From Deferribacter thermophilus (GTDB lineage: Bacteria; Chrysiogenota; Deferribacteres; Deferribacterales; Deferribacteraceae), in contig NZ_JAPNXM010000001.1 of assembly GCF_049472675.1 (NCBI RefSeq), positions 248,001 through 312,000 of the forward strand: a DNA stretch of 64,000 nt, read 5' to 3'. Positions 25,931-35,247 of this stretch are shown piece after piece. A program made the position numbers and the translations under genes. Below the pieces are notes generated by a model, which saw nothing but the letters and a program-made list of their open reading frames with translations, was not told where the DNA came from and did no database searches. Numbering within the stretch: the first letter of the stretch is position 1; each line of letters opens with the position of its first letter.

Positions 25931-27514
25931 ATGGAAAAGTGGTCAGTAATAAATCATTATAGAAAAATATTGAATCAAGAAGAAGGATCAATAAAAAAGT
26001 TTGGTAAAGTCAAAATTGCTCTGGTTTATCCTAACAAATACGATATAGCTATTCAAAATTTGGGGTTTCAGCATGTTTATAAAAGATTCAATGAAATTGA
26101 AGATGTTGTTTGTGAAAGATTTGTGTTGGACTATATTGAAGATAATTTGTCTATTGAGTCTCAAAAGTTTATTAGAGAATTTGATATCATTGCACTATCT
26201 ATAAATTTTGAAGAGGATATTTTGAGATTTATTCAATTTTTAAATAGTGAAAGAATCCCAGTTTTTAAAGAGGAAAGGGGTGAATTTTATCCTCCAATTA
26301 TTGCAGGTGGTGCATTGGCATTTATCAACCCAGCAATATTAACAGATATAGTTGATGTAATATTACTTGGAGATATTGATCCAATATTGAATAAAACTAA
26401 AGATATTTTTAGAGAGTACTCTAAAAAAGAAGAATTTATAGAGAGGCTGTTAACTTTTGATTTTGCGATTTCAAAGGAAAAGTACCCGGGTAAGATTGCC
26501 TTAAGAGAAAAGAATGAGATTATAAGCTCAGTTATTATAACAGGTTTGGGTGAGTTTGCAAATGAATATTTAGTAGAGCTTTCAAGTGGCTGTAAATATA
26601 GCTGTAGATTTTGCACAGCTACTTTTGCATATCGCCCTTTTAGAATATTTGATTATAATTTGGTTAAGAAAGATATTGTTCATTATAGATTTTCTGATAA
26701 TATTGGATTGATTTCTGCAGCATTTGGCGATTTGCCTGGTATTAATCATTTATTAAAAGAATTTATGGATTATAACTTAAAAGTTTCAGTTTCATCTTTA
26801 AGGGCGGATACTTTAACAAAAGAAATTATAAGCTCTTTAAAAAGCTTAGGAGTTAGGTCAATAACGATTGCAGAGGAAACCTGTAGCCCAAATCTAAAAA
26901 AATTAATAAATAAAGAGATAGATGAAGATACTGTTTTAAGTGTTGCAAATATGATTGCAAAGGAAGGTATAGAAAATCTAAAGCTTTATTATATGATCGG
27001 TTTGCCAGGAGAAACTTTAGAGGATGTAGCGTTAATCGTAAAGAGAATCGAAAATATAGCGAAAATATTTTTAAATACTCAAAAAGAGTTTTATAACAGA
27101 TTGGGAAGAATTAGAGTTTCAATCAATATTTTTATCCCTAAACCAAATACCCCTATGCAGTATTTTGGTATAGACAATAAATCATCTTTGAATAAAAAAA
27201 TAAATTTATTAAAAAGTGGATTGGGGAAGATACCAAATGTAAAATATGATATAATGAATTATAGTAATGCATTGTTACAAAGTTACTTATCCAGAGCTGA
27301 AGATGATATTAGAGAATTTTATAAGAGTTATTTAAATAATAACTTTAGAGTTAAAAAAGCGTTAAAAGATATTGATGCTATGAAAAAGGCTGAGCAGTTT
27401 TTTGATGAAAATTATACTTTTATTTGGGAAAAGATGGTAATACCAAATTTTGATAGAGAAATTATTAAAAGAGAGTTTTTAAAGTGCAAAGAGATTCTCA
27501 AAAATTATTATTAA
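25931..27514 (+). CDS. B12-binding-domain radical SAM protein (TIGR03960-like)
   Basis: 527 residues: a cobalamin-binding-like N-terminal region (about 25-160) with PNKYDIAIQNLG and the AGGALA turn, then a radical SAM core with the iron-sulfur motif Cys221-x3-Cys225-x2-Cys228 in SSGCKYSCRFCTA. The substrate is unknown; related proteins are often encoded with ribosome or tRNA genes, and I cannot assign a reaction. The start at ATG 25931 has TATAAT directly before it and no ribosome binding site. The last 31 bases overlap pgeF. Confidence 0.82.
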   Translation: MEKWSVINHYRKILNQEEGSIKKFGKVKIALVYPNKYDIAIQNLGFQHVYKRFNEIEDVVCERFVLDYIEDNLSIESQKFIREFDIIALSINFEEDILRFIQFLNSERIPVFKEERGEFYPPIIAGGALAFINPAILTDIVDVILLGDIDPILNKTKDIFREYSKKEEFIERLLTFDFAISKEKYPGKIALREKNEIISSVIITGLGEFANEYLVELSSGCKYSCRFCTATFAYRPFRIFDYNLVKKDIVHYRFSDNIGLISAAFGDLPGINHLLKEFMDYNLKVSVSSLRADTLTKEIISSLKSLGVRSITIAEETCSPNLKKLINKEIDEDTVLSVANMIAKEGIENLKLYYMIGLPGETLEDVALIVKRIENIAKIFLNTQKEFYNRLGRIRVSINIFIPKPNTPMQYFGIDNKSSLNKKINLLKSGLGKIPNVKYDIMNYSNALLQSYLSRAEDDIREFYKSYLNNNFRVKKALKDIDAMKKAEQFFDENYTFIWEKMVIPNFDREIIKREFLKCKEILKNYY

Positions 27515-28221
27515 TTAAACCAAAAAAGTTGTCTTCTCCTTATAAAATTTTTACTACAACGAGATTAGGTGGATATTCTGTAGGAGTTTATAAAAGTTTA
27601 AACTTTGGTTATTTTACAGGTGATGATTTAATAAATATTGAGAAAAATTATGAAGCTTTAAAAGATTATACTGGTATTAAGAGGATTATTACTCTTAGAC
27701 AGATTCATGGATCTAAAGTTGTAGTGGTTGATAAAAATTCAGCATCATTTAAAGAAGGGGATGCGCTTTTTACAAAAGCTCAAGGTGTAGGTTTGGGGAT
27801 TTTGACTGCTGATTGTTATAGTGTACAGATTGTGAGTAAATCAGGGAGTATAGCAAATTTACATTGTGGTTGGAGATCTGTTTATAATGGAATAATTGTT
27901 AATGCCTTAAGGCATTTTCAAGATGAAAAAATATCAAATGTAGTAATTAATGTTGGGATTTGTGAAAAATGTTTTGAAGTAAAGGATGATTTTATAAATT
28001 TAACAAAAAAAGTGTTTAATTTAGATAAAAATTTGCGTAAATTAAATGGTTGTTATTTTTTTGATTTAAGAAGTGAGATTGAAGATATTTTTTTAGAAAA
28101 TGGTATTGAAAAAAATATTATTGAGCATATAAGATGTTGTCCTAAATGTGATGAAAATTTTTACTCCTATAGAAGGGAGAAAGTGACGGGAAGAATGATT
28201 AGTATGATAGTGAGGGATTAA
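27484..28221 (+). CDS. pgeF: Peptidoglycan editing factor PgeF / YfiH-type purine nucleoside hydrolase-phosphorylase
   Basis: YfiH-family protein, 245 residues. The zinc ligands are visible: His75 in RQIHGSKVV, Cys111 in LTADCYSV and His127 in HCGWRS (usually HAGWRG). Two activities are reported for the family: correcting misincorporated residues in muropeptides and adenosine phosphorolysis/deamination (laccase-domain proteins). It starts with GTG at 27484 inside the radical SAM gene, unusual but in register with the family's N-terminus (FTTTRLGGYSVG at 23-34). Co-transcribed with yggS, a frequent partner. Confidence 0.88.
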   Translation: MQRDSQKLLLIKPKKLSSPYKIFTTTRLGGYSVGVYKSLNFGYFTGDDLINIEKNYEALKDYTGIKRIITLRQIHGSKVVVVDKNSASFKEGDALFTKAQGVGLGILTADCYSVQIVSKSGSIANLHCGWRSVYNGIIVNALRHFQDEKISNVVINVGICEKCFEVKDDFINLTKKVFNLDKNLRKLNGCYFFDLRSEIEDIFLENGIEKNIIEHIRCCPKCDENFYSYRREKVTGRMISMIVRD

Positions 28222-28907
28222 TGATTTGTAAAAACTTAGAAATTATATGGGAAAAAATTGATAAAGCTGCTAATAAGATAGGTAAAAGTAAAGATGATAT
28301 TACATTAGTAGCTGTTAGTAAAACATTTCCTGTAGATAAAATAATCGAAGCTTATGAATGTGGTCAGAAAATTTTTGGAGAGAATAGGGTTCAGGAAGCT
28401 TTAAAAAAGGTAGAGGTATTAAAAGATAGATACCCTGATATTAAATTTCATTTAATTGGACATTTACAAAGTAATAAAGCGAGGTATTTAAAGAATAATT
28501 TTACTCTTATTCACTCTGTAGATAGAATTGAAATAGCAGAGTTAATAAATAAATACGCAAAAAAAAATAATTTGGTTCAAGATATACTAATACAAGTAAA
28601 CTTAGCTGAAGAGCCTCAAAAATCTGGGGTTTTATTAAATGATTTTGATAAGCTTATGGAAACTGTTTTAAGTTGCGAAAATCTAAAATTGAGGGGATTG
28701 ATGATGATACCACCATTAGTGGAAGATGCTGAAATGAATAGACCTTTATTTGCAAAAATGTATGAACTTTTTGTTAAAACAAATGACAAATATAATATTA
28801 ATATGGATTATTTATCGATGGGGATGAGTGATGATTTTGAAATAGCAATTGAAGAGGGTGCTAACATGGTTCGGATAGGTTCTGCTATTTTTGGAAAAAG
28901 GGGATAG
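28221..28907 (+). CDS. PLP homeostasis protein (YggS/PLPBP family)
   Basis: 228-residue TIM-barrel protein that binds pyridoxal phosphate without catalysis and keeps its supply balanced. The PLP lysine lies in LVAVSKTFPVDKI (near residues 30-42); GENRVQE (near 54-60), the LIGHLQSNK stretch (near 78-86) and the C-terminal MGMSDDFEIAIEEG are all family marks. Its ATG shares one base with the pgeF stop codon. Next is the yggT-like gene, the classic neighbour. Confidence 0.95.
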   Translation: MICKNLEIIWEKIDKAANKIGKSKDDITLVAVSKTFPVDKIIEAYECGQKIFGENRVQEALKKVEVLKDRYPDIKFHLIGHLQSNKARYLKNNFTLIHSVDRIEIAELINKYAKKNNLVQDILIQVNLAEEPQKSGVLLNDFDKLMETVLSCENLKLRGLMMIPPLVEDAEMNRPLFAKMYELFVKTNDKYNINMDYLSMGMSDDFEIAIEEGANMVRIGSAIFGKRG

Positions 28908-28909
28908 AT

Positions 28910-29731
28910 ATGTGGTTTTTCTCATTTATTATTAAAGCATATATTGTTTTACTGATATTAAGAGGGGTGATGACTAGACAGGAATTATACTTTAACCCTC
29001 TTGGTAAATTAGTTGCATCATTTACAGAGCCGATTTTTTCTACTATGTTTAGCAAATATCCACATGAAAAAAGTAAAAAGTTTATACCTTTATTGATATG
29101 TGTTTTAACGGTTATACTCGCTTTAGTATTTTGGACAATTAATAAAATTAGTCTTATATATGCTTTAATTGGTGCAATAGATGATATTTTAAGGTTTTTA
29201 ATGTTGTTTTATATTATTTCTTTAATTTTAGGTAGTGTGTTAAATACATCTTTTCAAGCTTCTGTATATACTACTTTTTTTCACAGAATAGGTTTACCCG
29301 TTGTTAAAATAGTAAGAACAATTGTTAATATACCAGGTAATGGTGTTGTAGTTGCAGCAGTAATTTTTATTTTTATCATTTATGTTTTGGCAAATAGTGG
29401 TTTGCAAATAGTTTTTAATATTTTAATAGCAAGAGAAATTAATATTGTTACCATATTGTTGGTTAATACAAAATATGGGTTAATGAGTTTAGTAGATTTG
29501 TTACAGATTTTAACTTGGCTTATAATTATAAGAGCTTTAATTTCATGGGTAAGTCCTGACCCATACAATCCAATAGTACAATTAATTGTAGCATTAACAG
29601 AGCCTGTTATGGGGCCTTTTAGGAGGCTTATCCCACCTATTGGTTTTATTGATATTTCTCCAATTATTTTGATATTTATAATTCAATTTTTAAATATTTT
29701 TTTAAAAAGATTATTGGAGTTGATCTTTTAA
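28910..29731 (+). CDS. YggT family membrane protein with two YggT repeats
   Basis: 273 residues with about six membrane helices arranged as two similar halves; each has the YggT pattern of a short helix, then a loop with P-x-N-P...LTEP: NPLGKLVASFTEPIF (near 29-43) and NPIVQLIVALTEPVMGPFRR (near 222-241). YggT proteins are inner-membrane proteins associated with PLPBP and cell-division genes; in Gram-negatives they have been linked to potassium uptake or osmotic tolerance. Two bases after yggS. Confidence 0.88.
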   Translation: MWFFSFIIKAYIVLLILRGVMTRQELYFNPLGKLVASFTEPIFSTMFSKYPHEKSKKFIPLLICVLTVILALVFWTINKISLIYALIGAIDDILRFLMLFYIISLILGSVLNTSFQASVYTTFFHRIGLPVVKIVRTIVNIPGNGVVVAAVIFIFIIYVLANSGLQIVFNILIAREINIVTILLVNTKYGLMSLVDLLQILTWLIIIRALISWVSPDPYNPIVQLIVALTEPVMGPFRRLIPPIGFIDISPIILIFIIQFLNIFLKRLLELIF

Positions 29732-30733
29732 ATGTTAAAGTACAGAATTAGAAATATATTAATAGGTTTTGCTATTTTAATATTTATAACTTCAATTGGG
29801 ACTTTAGGATATGTGTTAATTGAAAAAGCAAATTTTTTAGACTCTCTATTTATGACTATTATTACTATTTCAACTGTGGGTTATGAAGAGGTATTTCGTT
29901 TATCAGATAAAGGGAAATATTTTACAATCTTTTTAATTTTGACTGGTACAGGTACTCTTGCTTATATTGGTACTCAAATATTTGATTTGATAATAGCTGG
30001 AGAGTTAAGAAGAACTTTTGGGAGAAAGAGGATGGATAAAAAAATAAGTAAATTAAATGGTCATTATATTATTTGTGGTTATGGTAGAATGGGGAAAATT
30101 ATAGCCGCTCAATTAAAAGAAAAATCGATACCTTTTGTGATAATCGAAAAGGATGAAAAGTATATTCATGAATTTGATGAAAAGGAGTATTTATATATTA
30201 TTGGTGATGCTACTAAAGAGGATACTTTAGTTAAAGCAAATATTTTGTATGCAGCGGGCGTTATATCTGTTGTAGAATCTGACGCAGAAAATGTGTATAT
30301 CACATTGACTGCAAAAGGTTTTAGTAGTGATATAAAAGTATATACAAAAGCAATGGATGCTGAGGCAAGTTCGAAAATGTTTTGGGCAGGTGCTGATAGT
30401 GTTATCTCACCTTTTACTACTGGTGCCTTACAGATTGCAAACGCTATTATTAAACCTAATGTTACAGAGTTTTTAGAGTTAGCATTAGGGAAAAATGACT
30501 ATAATATCGAAGTTGAGGAAATAAAAGTTAAAAAAGGTTCAAAGTTTGATGGTAAAACTATTTTAGAATCAAATATCAGAAAGTTTGGATTGATTGTGAT
30601 TGCTATAAAAAAGAATGATAAAAACTTTATCTATAATCCAAGTGCAAATGAGGTTTTAGAATCTGATGATGTGCTTATTTGTCTTGGGCGTAGAGAGGAT
30701 TTTGAAGAACTAAAAAGGTTTTTAAGAGGTTAA
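29732..30733 (+). CDS. Two-TM potassium channel with RCK (TrkA) regulatory domains
   Basis: 333 residues: TM1 (about 8-30), pore loop, TM2 (about 65-85), then an RCK/TrkA-N domain (YIICGYGRMGK near 108-118) and an RCK-C domain. This is the MthK-like architecture. The selectivity filter is STVGYEE (residues 47-53): TVGY keeps the ion-binding backbone, but the usual following Gly-Asp is Glu-Glu. It likely senses nucleotide or Ca through RCK. Placed directly after a YggT protein, itself linked to K+ handling. Confidence 0.9.
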   Translation: MLKYRIRNILIGFAILIFITSIGTLGYVLIEKANFLDSLFMTIITISTVGYEEVFRLSDKGKYFTIFLILTGTGTLAYIGTQIFDLIIAGELRRTFGRKRMDKKISKLNGHYIICGYGRMGKIIAAQLKEKSIPFVIIEKDEKYIHEFDEKEYLYIIGDATKEDTLVKANILYAAGVISVVESDAENVYITLTAKGFSSDIKVYTKAMDAEASSKMFWAGADSVISPFTTGALQIANAIIKPNVTEFLELALGKNDYNIEVEEIKVKKGSKFDGKTILESNIRKFGLIVIAIKKNDKNFIYNPSANEVLESDDVLICLGRREDFEELKRFLRG

Positions 30734-30734
30734 T

Positions 30735-31703
30735 ATGTGGCTTTTTAGGTTGATTTATTCAATTATTATTATGTTTGTTTTTGTTTTTTTAAGAGACAAG
30801 ATTGGTGTAGAACTTAATTATGCCGTTGCTTACGGCTTTGGTGTAATTTTGGCAATCAATATTTTAGAAATACTTATAACAGATTTGAAAAGTTTTAGAA
30901 TTTTAAGCGGTATTGTTGGCGGTATCTTATTTTTAATTATAAGTTATTTGATATTATCTCCGCTGGAATCTTTTGTTACAAGTGAACCTTTAAAATTGGC
31001 TATATATTTTGTGGGAACTTACATAGGTATTTTAATTGGTTATAAAAATTATACAATTTTAGAAAATTTGTTATCAAAGATATCGATTGTACCAGTTAAG
31101 ACAAAGTATGTGAGAATTCCAAAGGTTTTAGATACATCTACTTTGATTGATGGTAGAATTTTAGATATTATTGAAACAGGTTTTATAGAAGGGGAGGTAG
31201 TTATTCCAGTATTTGTTCTAAAAGAGCTTCAAAATATTGCCGATTCTCATGAACATCTTAGAAGGCAGAAAGGTAAAAGAGGGCTAAGTATTTTACAGAG
31301 ATTAAAAGAACAAAAAAAGATCCCTGTGAGGATTGATGAAACTGATTATCAGAATATCGGTACTGTGGATGAAAAGCTTGTTAAATTAGCTAAAAAATTA
31401 AAAGGGAAAATAATTACAACTGATCATAATTTATTAAAAGTGGCTGAGATTCAAAATGTAGAAGTTTTAAATATTAATAGTTTAGCGATAGCTTTAAGAC
31501 AGACTGTACTTCCAGGGGATATTTTGGAAATATATGTTGTAAAAGAGGGTAAAGAGCATAATCAGGGGGTAGGCTATTTGGAAGATGGAACAATGGTAGT
31601 AGTGGAAAATGGAAGGCATTTAATTGGCGAGAAGATAAGAGTAGAAGTGACAAGTCTATTACAAACAGAGACAGGCAGAATTATATTTGCAAGGCAAAGA
31701 TGA
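30735..31703 (+). CDS. PIN/TRAM-domain membrane protein (YacL-like)
   Basis: 322 residues: four N-terminal membrane helices (to ~115), a PIN ribonuclease-like domain with LDTSTLIDGRI (near 132-142) and ITTDHNLLKVA (near 229-239), and a C-terminal TRAM domain with GVGYLEDGTMVVVENG. The acidic residues of a PIN active site are present. In Firmicutes, YacL-like genes sit beside ispD; here too ispD follows with an ATGA overlap. The substrate is unknown. Confidence 0.92.
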   Translation: MWLFRLIYSIIIMFVFVFLRDKIGVELNYAVAYGFGVILAINILEILITDLKSFRILSGIVGGILFLIISYLILSPLESFVTSEPLKLAIYFVGTYIGILIGYKNYTILENLLSKISIVPVKTKYVRIPKVLDTSTLIDGRILDIIETGFIEGEVVIPVFVLKELQNIADSHEHLRRQKGKRGLSILQRLKEQKKIPVRIDETDYQNIGTVDEKLVKLAKKLKGKIITTDHNLLKVAEIQNVEVLNINSLAIALRQTVLPGDILEIYVVKEGKEHNQGVGYLEDGTMVVVENGRHLIGEKIRVEVTSLLQTETGRIIFARQR

Positions 31704-32362
31704 TTATTGATGCAATTATCCCTGCAGCAGGTGTGGGCAGTAGATTTAATGACAAGATTAAGAAGCAATATTATGAAATAAATGGTAAACCGATATTATA
31801 TTATACATTAAAGAATCTTTCCATGTCGTTCAAATTTAATAGTTTTATAATTGGATGTAATTTGGATGATAACGAATTTATACTTTCTATATTGAATATG
31901 GTTGGACTAAAAAATTATAAACTTGTTAAGGGGGGGAGTGAGCGTTTTTATACAGTTTATAACTGTGCCATAAGTTCTTCAGCAGAATATGTTCTTATTC
32001 ATGATGCTGTAAGACCATTTATAAATAGTGATATTGTTGATAGATTATTAAAAAGATTAAAAGATTTTGATGCTGTAATATGCGGATTAAAAGTTAGAGA
32101 CACCTTGAAAATCGTTGAAAATAATAAAATAGTCAAAACAGTTGATAGAGAAAGATATTTTTTAGCTCATACTCCACAGGTTTTTAAGAGAGAAAAGCTA
32201 ATTAAAGGGTTTGAAAATATTTTTGAGAAGAATATTTTTGTAACTGATGAGGCACAAGTGATGGAAGAGATAGGGGAAAGTGTTGGAATTGTTGAATCTG
32301 ATATTAGAAATTTAAAAATTACATATTCTGATGATATCTCTTTTATAGATAAATTTCTTTAG
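31700..32362 (+). CDS. ispD: 2-C-methyl-D-erythritol 4-phosphate cytidylyltransferase
   Basis: Third enzyme of the MEP isoprenoid pathway. 220 residues: the CTP-binding AAGVGSRF motif at 8-15, KQYYEINGKPI (22-32), GGSERFYTVYNC (near 80-91) and HDAVRPF (near 101-107), all diagnostic. No ispF gene follows in this window, unlike the common ispD-ispF order. Confidence 0.95.
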   Translation: MIIDAIIPAAGVGSRFNDKIKKQYYEINGKPILYYTLKNLSMSFKFNSFIIGCNLDDNEFILSILNMVGLKNYKLVKGGSERFYTVYNCAISSSAEYVLIHDAVRPFINSDIVDRLLKRLKDFDAVICGLKVRDTLKIVENNKIVKTVDRERYFLAHTPQVFKREKLIKGFENIFEKNIFVTDEAQVMEEIGESVGIVESDIRNLKITYSDDISFIDKFL

Positions 32363-32375
32363 ATTTAAATATATT

Positions 32376-32404
32376 TTGACATTGTTTTACTAATTTGGTA
32401 AGAA
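32376..32404 (+). promoter_or_regulatory. Possible internal promoter before the M50 protease gene
   Basis: Perfect TTGACA (32376-32381), 17-base spacer, weak -10 TAAGAA (32399-32404). The predicted start would be one or two bases before the ATG at 32413, another near-leaderless arrangement. The -10 matches only three of six consensus bases. Confidence 0.4.
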
Positions 32405-32412
32405 TTCACTCT

Positions 32413-33045
32413 ATGTTTGATATAAACAATTTCTTTCAACAATTAAGTATTGCTTTGCTCCCTTTTTTAGCTGCTGTTACTTTTCATGAGGCGTCTCATG
32501 GTTATGCAGCATATTTCTTAGGGGATGATACAGCAAAAAGAGCAGGAAGACTGACTTTAAACCCTTTTGCTCATATCGATATTATGGGGTTACTTGTCCT
32601 TTTTTTAACGAGATTGTTTGGCTGGGCTAAACCAGTTCCAGTTAATTTTAATATTGTAGCAAGAAAAAAATATGGGATAGCAATTGTTGCGGCTGCAGGT
32701 CCTTTAGCAAATTTTATTTTAGCACTAATATCATCAGGCCTTTATCATATATTTGCTAGTATAGAGACATCTAATATTTTGATTAATAAGATATTGGTTC
32801 CTCTAACTTTAATGGCAATATATTCTGTTCAAATCAATATAGCATTGGGTATTTTTAATTTGTTACCAATACCACCTTTAGATGGTGGGAGGATATTGCA
32901 AGCTTTTTTACCACCTTCAAAACAAATATTTATGATAAAATATGAAAGGTATGGTTTTATACTAATTTTATTATTGTTAATAACAAATGTTGTAGATTAT
33001 TTTATTTTTCCTGTTATACATTATTTTGTTAAAATATTATTGTAA
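32413..33045 (+). CDS. Site-2 protease family (M50) membrane metalloprotease
   Basis: 210 residues with about five membrane helices. The zinc motif HEASH is His25-Glu26-x-x-His29 within TM1, and NLLPIPPLDGGRIL (near residues 154-167) supplies the second conserved motif with the aspartate ligand. It is the short type without PDZ or CBS domains, cutting substrates within the membrane; targets are unknown. The ATG at 32413 was chosen over an upstream in-frame start at 32395 because the family begins with such a short leader. Confidence 0.87.
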   Translation: MFDINNFFQQLSIALLPFLAAVTFHEASHGYAAYFLGDDTAKRAGRLTLNPFAHIDIMGLLVLFLTRLFGWAKPVPVNFNIVARKKYGIAIVAAAGPLANFILALISSGLYHIFASIETSNILINKILVPLTLMAIYSVQINIALGIFNLLPIPPLDGGRILQAFLPPSKQIFMIKYERYGFILILLLLITNVVDYFIFPVIHYFVKILL

Positions 33046-33051
33046 GAGGGG
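33044..33051 (+). promoter_or_regulatory. Ribosome binding site deciding the trpS start
   Basis: AAGAGGGG, four bases before ATG 33056, overlapping the stop codon of the protease gene. It rules out the in-frame upstream start at 33026. Confidence 0.75.
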
Positions 33052-33055
33052 TAAT

Positions 33056-34036
33056 ATGGAAAAAGTATTGAGCGGGATGAGACCAACTGGTAAACTACAT
33101 ATTGGACATTATTTTGGAGCTTTAAAAAACTGGGTTGATTTACAGGAAAAGTATGAATGCTTTTATTTTATTGCGGATTGGCATGCATTAACCACTACTT
33201 ATGAAAATCCTGAAAATATAGAGGCTTATAGAAGAGATCTTGTATTAGATTGGCTTAGTGTAGGAATTGATCCAGAAAAAAGCACTCTTTTTATCCAGTC
33301 CAAAAATTTATATCATGCTGAACTTTTCGTATTATTATCTATGATTACACCTGTAGCATGGTTAGAGAGATGCCCATCATATAAAGAAATTAAAATGGAA
33401 TTAAAGGATAGGGATTTAAATAACTTGGGTTTTTTGAGTTATCCTTTATTGCAAACGGTGGATATAATACTTTATAGTGCTAAATATGTGCCTGTTGGTA
33501 TTGATCAATTACCTCATATCGAAATTAGTAGAGAGATTGTGAGAAGATTTCATCATCTATATAATTGTGAAATTTTTGTCGAGCCTGAAGGGTTGTTAAC
33601 TGAAGTTCCAAAACTTTTAGGAACTGATGGAAGAAAAATGAGTAAATCTTACGGCAATACTATCATGCTTAGTGAAGATTTAAAGAGTGTAGAGAAAAAA
33701 ATAATGACAATGATTACTGATACAAATAGAAAAAGAAGGAGTGATCCTGGTAATCCAGACATTTGTCCAATTTTTGATTATCATAAGGTTTTTTCTACCG
33801 AAGATGAAAAAGCTGAAATAATTGATGGATGTAAAAATGCAAAAATTGGGTGTGTGGATTGTAAAAGGATATTGTTAAAGCATTTAGTGGAATTTTTAAC
33901 ACCTATTCAGGAAAAGAGAAAATATTACGATAATCTAATTTCAGATATTGATGAATTTTTAAAAGATGGGCAACAAAAAGCGAATGAAACTGCTGGAAAG
34001 ATTATGGAGAGTGTTAGAAAAGCTATGAGAATTTAG
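33056..34036 (+). CDS. trpS: Tryptophanyl-tRNA synthetase
   Basis: Class I aminoacyl-tRNA synthetase, 326 residues. GMRPTGKLHIGHYFGAL (residues 7-23) holds the HIGH motif and GRKMSKSYGN (near 197-206) the KMSKS loop. Full family length. Start defined by the AAGAGGGG four bases upstream. Ends two bases before scpA. Confidence 0.96.
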   Translation: MEKVLSGMRPTGKLHIGHYFGALKNWVDLQEKYECFYFIADWHALTTTYENPENIEAYRRDLVLDWLSVGIDPEKSTLFIQSKNLYHAELFVLLSMITPVAWLERCPSYKEIKMELKDRDLNNLGFLSYPLLQTVDIILYSAKYVPVGIDQLPHIEISREIVRRFHHLYNCEIFVEPEGLLTEVPKLLGTDGRKMSKSYGNTIMLSEDLKSVEKKIMTMITDTNRKRRSDPGNPDICPIFDYHKVFSTEDEKAEIIDGCKNAKIGCVDCKRILLKHLVEFLTPIQEKRKYYDNLISDIDEFLKDGQQKANETAGKIMESVRKAMRI

Positions 34037-34037
34037 T

Positions 34038-34742
34038 ATGAGTGATTTGTTAGAAATTAAACTTGATAATTTTGAAGGTCCTCTAGACTTGTTAATACAT
34101 CTTATTTACAAGAATGAAATGAATATTTATGATATTTCTATATCTGTCATTGCTGATCAATTTATTAGTGCTATAAATGCAATGGAGGAGATGGATATCG
34201 AAGTGGCTTCAGATTTTATTCAAATGGCATCATATTTGGTGTATTTGAAGTCCAAGTTACTTTTGCCTCAAAATGAAGTTATTCAGGATGATATAGATAT
34301 TGAAGAAGAAAAGTTTTTATTTACACAACGATTGATAGAATACTCCTTTTTTAAAGATGTTGCGGCAATTTTAAGTGAGATGGAGAGTAGATTTAACAAA
34401 TATATGTCAAGAGAAGAATCTATTTTATTAGAAAAAGATGAAATAGAAACTTATGATGCTTATAAAATTGCAAGATTGTTTTTTGAATTATTAAATAAAG
34501 AGGAGAAAAAAGTAATTAAGATAGAAAAGAAAAATATTGATATTAAGGAAGTAATTGAAAAGATTAAATCGATTGTTTTTGAAAAAAATGAGATTTTTTG
34601 GAACCATATAATCGAAAATTGTACAAATAAAATGGAAGTTGTTGTGAGTTTTCTGGCTATTTTGGAATTGATTAAATTGAAATTGATTTTAGCTATTCAA
34701 GAGAGTAATTTTTCAAATTTTTTGGTGAAAAGGAATGGATGA
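34038..34742 (+). CDS. scpA: Segregation and condensation protein A (kleisin)
   Basis: Kleisin subunit that bridges the SMC ATPase heads in chromosome organisation. 234 residues; the opening LDNFEGPLDLLIHLI (residues 9-23) and ASYLVYLKSKLLLP (near 66-79) are characteristic. It overlaps scpB by eight bases; the smc gene is not in the window. Confidence 0.95.
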   Translation: MSDLLEIKLDNFEGPLDLLIHLIYKNEMNIYDISISVIADQFISAINAMEEMDIEVASDFIQMASYLVYLKSKLLLPQNEVIQDDIDIEEEKFLFTQRLIEYSFFKDVAAILSEMESRFNKYMSREESILLEKDEIETYDAYKIARLFFELLNKEEKKVIKIEKKNIDIKEVIEKIKSIVFEKNEIFWNHIIENCTNKMEVVVSFLAILELIKLKLILAIQESNFSNFLVKRNG

Positions 34743-35247
34743 AAGAAAGGTATTTTTTGCAACACTTTTTTTATCTGGCAAACCAGTAAGTTTAAAAACT
34801 TTTAGGCAAATAATGGAACCTGTGAATTTAGAAAATAGGTTGTCTGAATATGTCGAATATTTTAACAATCTCGATTTGGGGATTAAAATTTTGCCTGTAG
34901 CTGGTGGTTATCAAATGGTATCGGATGATGATTTACATAGTATTTTGGTAGAAATATTTGGTGAAAAAAATGAAAATTTTTCCAAAGCTACTTTAGAAAC
35001 TTTGGCAGTTATTGCATATAAACAACCAATAACAAAGGCTGAAATTGAGCAGATAAGGGGTGTAAATAGCACAGCGATTATCAAGAATTTATTAGATAAA
35101 GGTTTTATTAAAATTATTGGCAGAAAAGATGTTCCTGGAAGACCATTACTTTATTGTACAACTAATAAATTTTTAGAATACTTTGGTTTATCAGATTTAT
35201 CAGAATTACCTACATTTAGAGAATGGCAAGAGCTGAAAAAGAGTTAA
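34735..35247 (+). CDS. scpB: Segregation and condensation protein B
   Basis: Winged-helix dimer that binds ScpA in the SMC condensin complex. 170 residues; LETLAVIAYKQPITKAEIEQ (near 86-105) followed by IRGVNS is the diagnostic second winged helix. Directly after scpA; its end overlaps the pseudouridine synthase start by 25 bases. Confidence 0.95.
   Translation: MDERKVFFATLFLSGKPVSLKTFRQIMEPVNLENRLSEYVEYFNNLDLGIKILPVAGGYQMVSDDDLHSILVEIFGEKNENFSKATLETLAVIAYKQPITKAEIEQIRGVNSTAIIKNLLDKGFIKIIGRKDVPGRPLLYCTTNKFLEYFGLSDLSELPTFREWQELKKS

Noticed and set aside
26287..26616. 109-codon opposite-strand open frame within the radical SAM gene
   Set aside because: No ribosome binding site or recognisable protein; antisense shadow of a well-supported gene.
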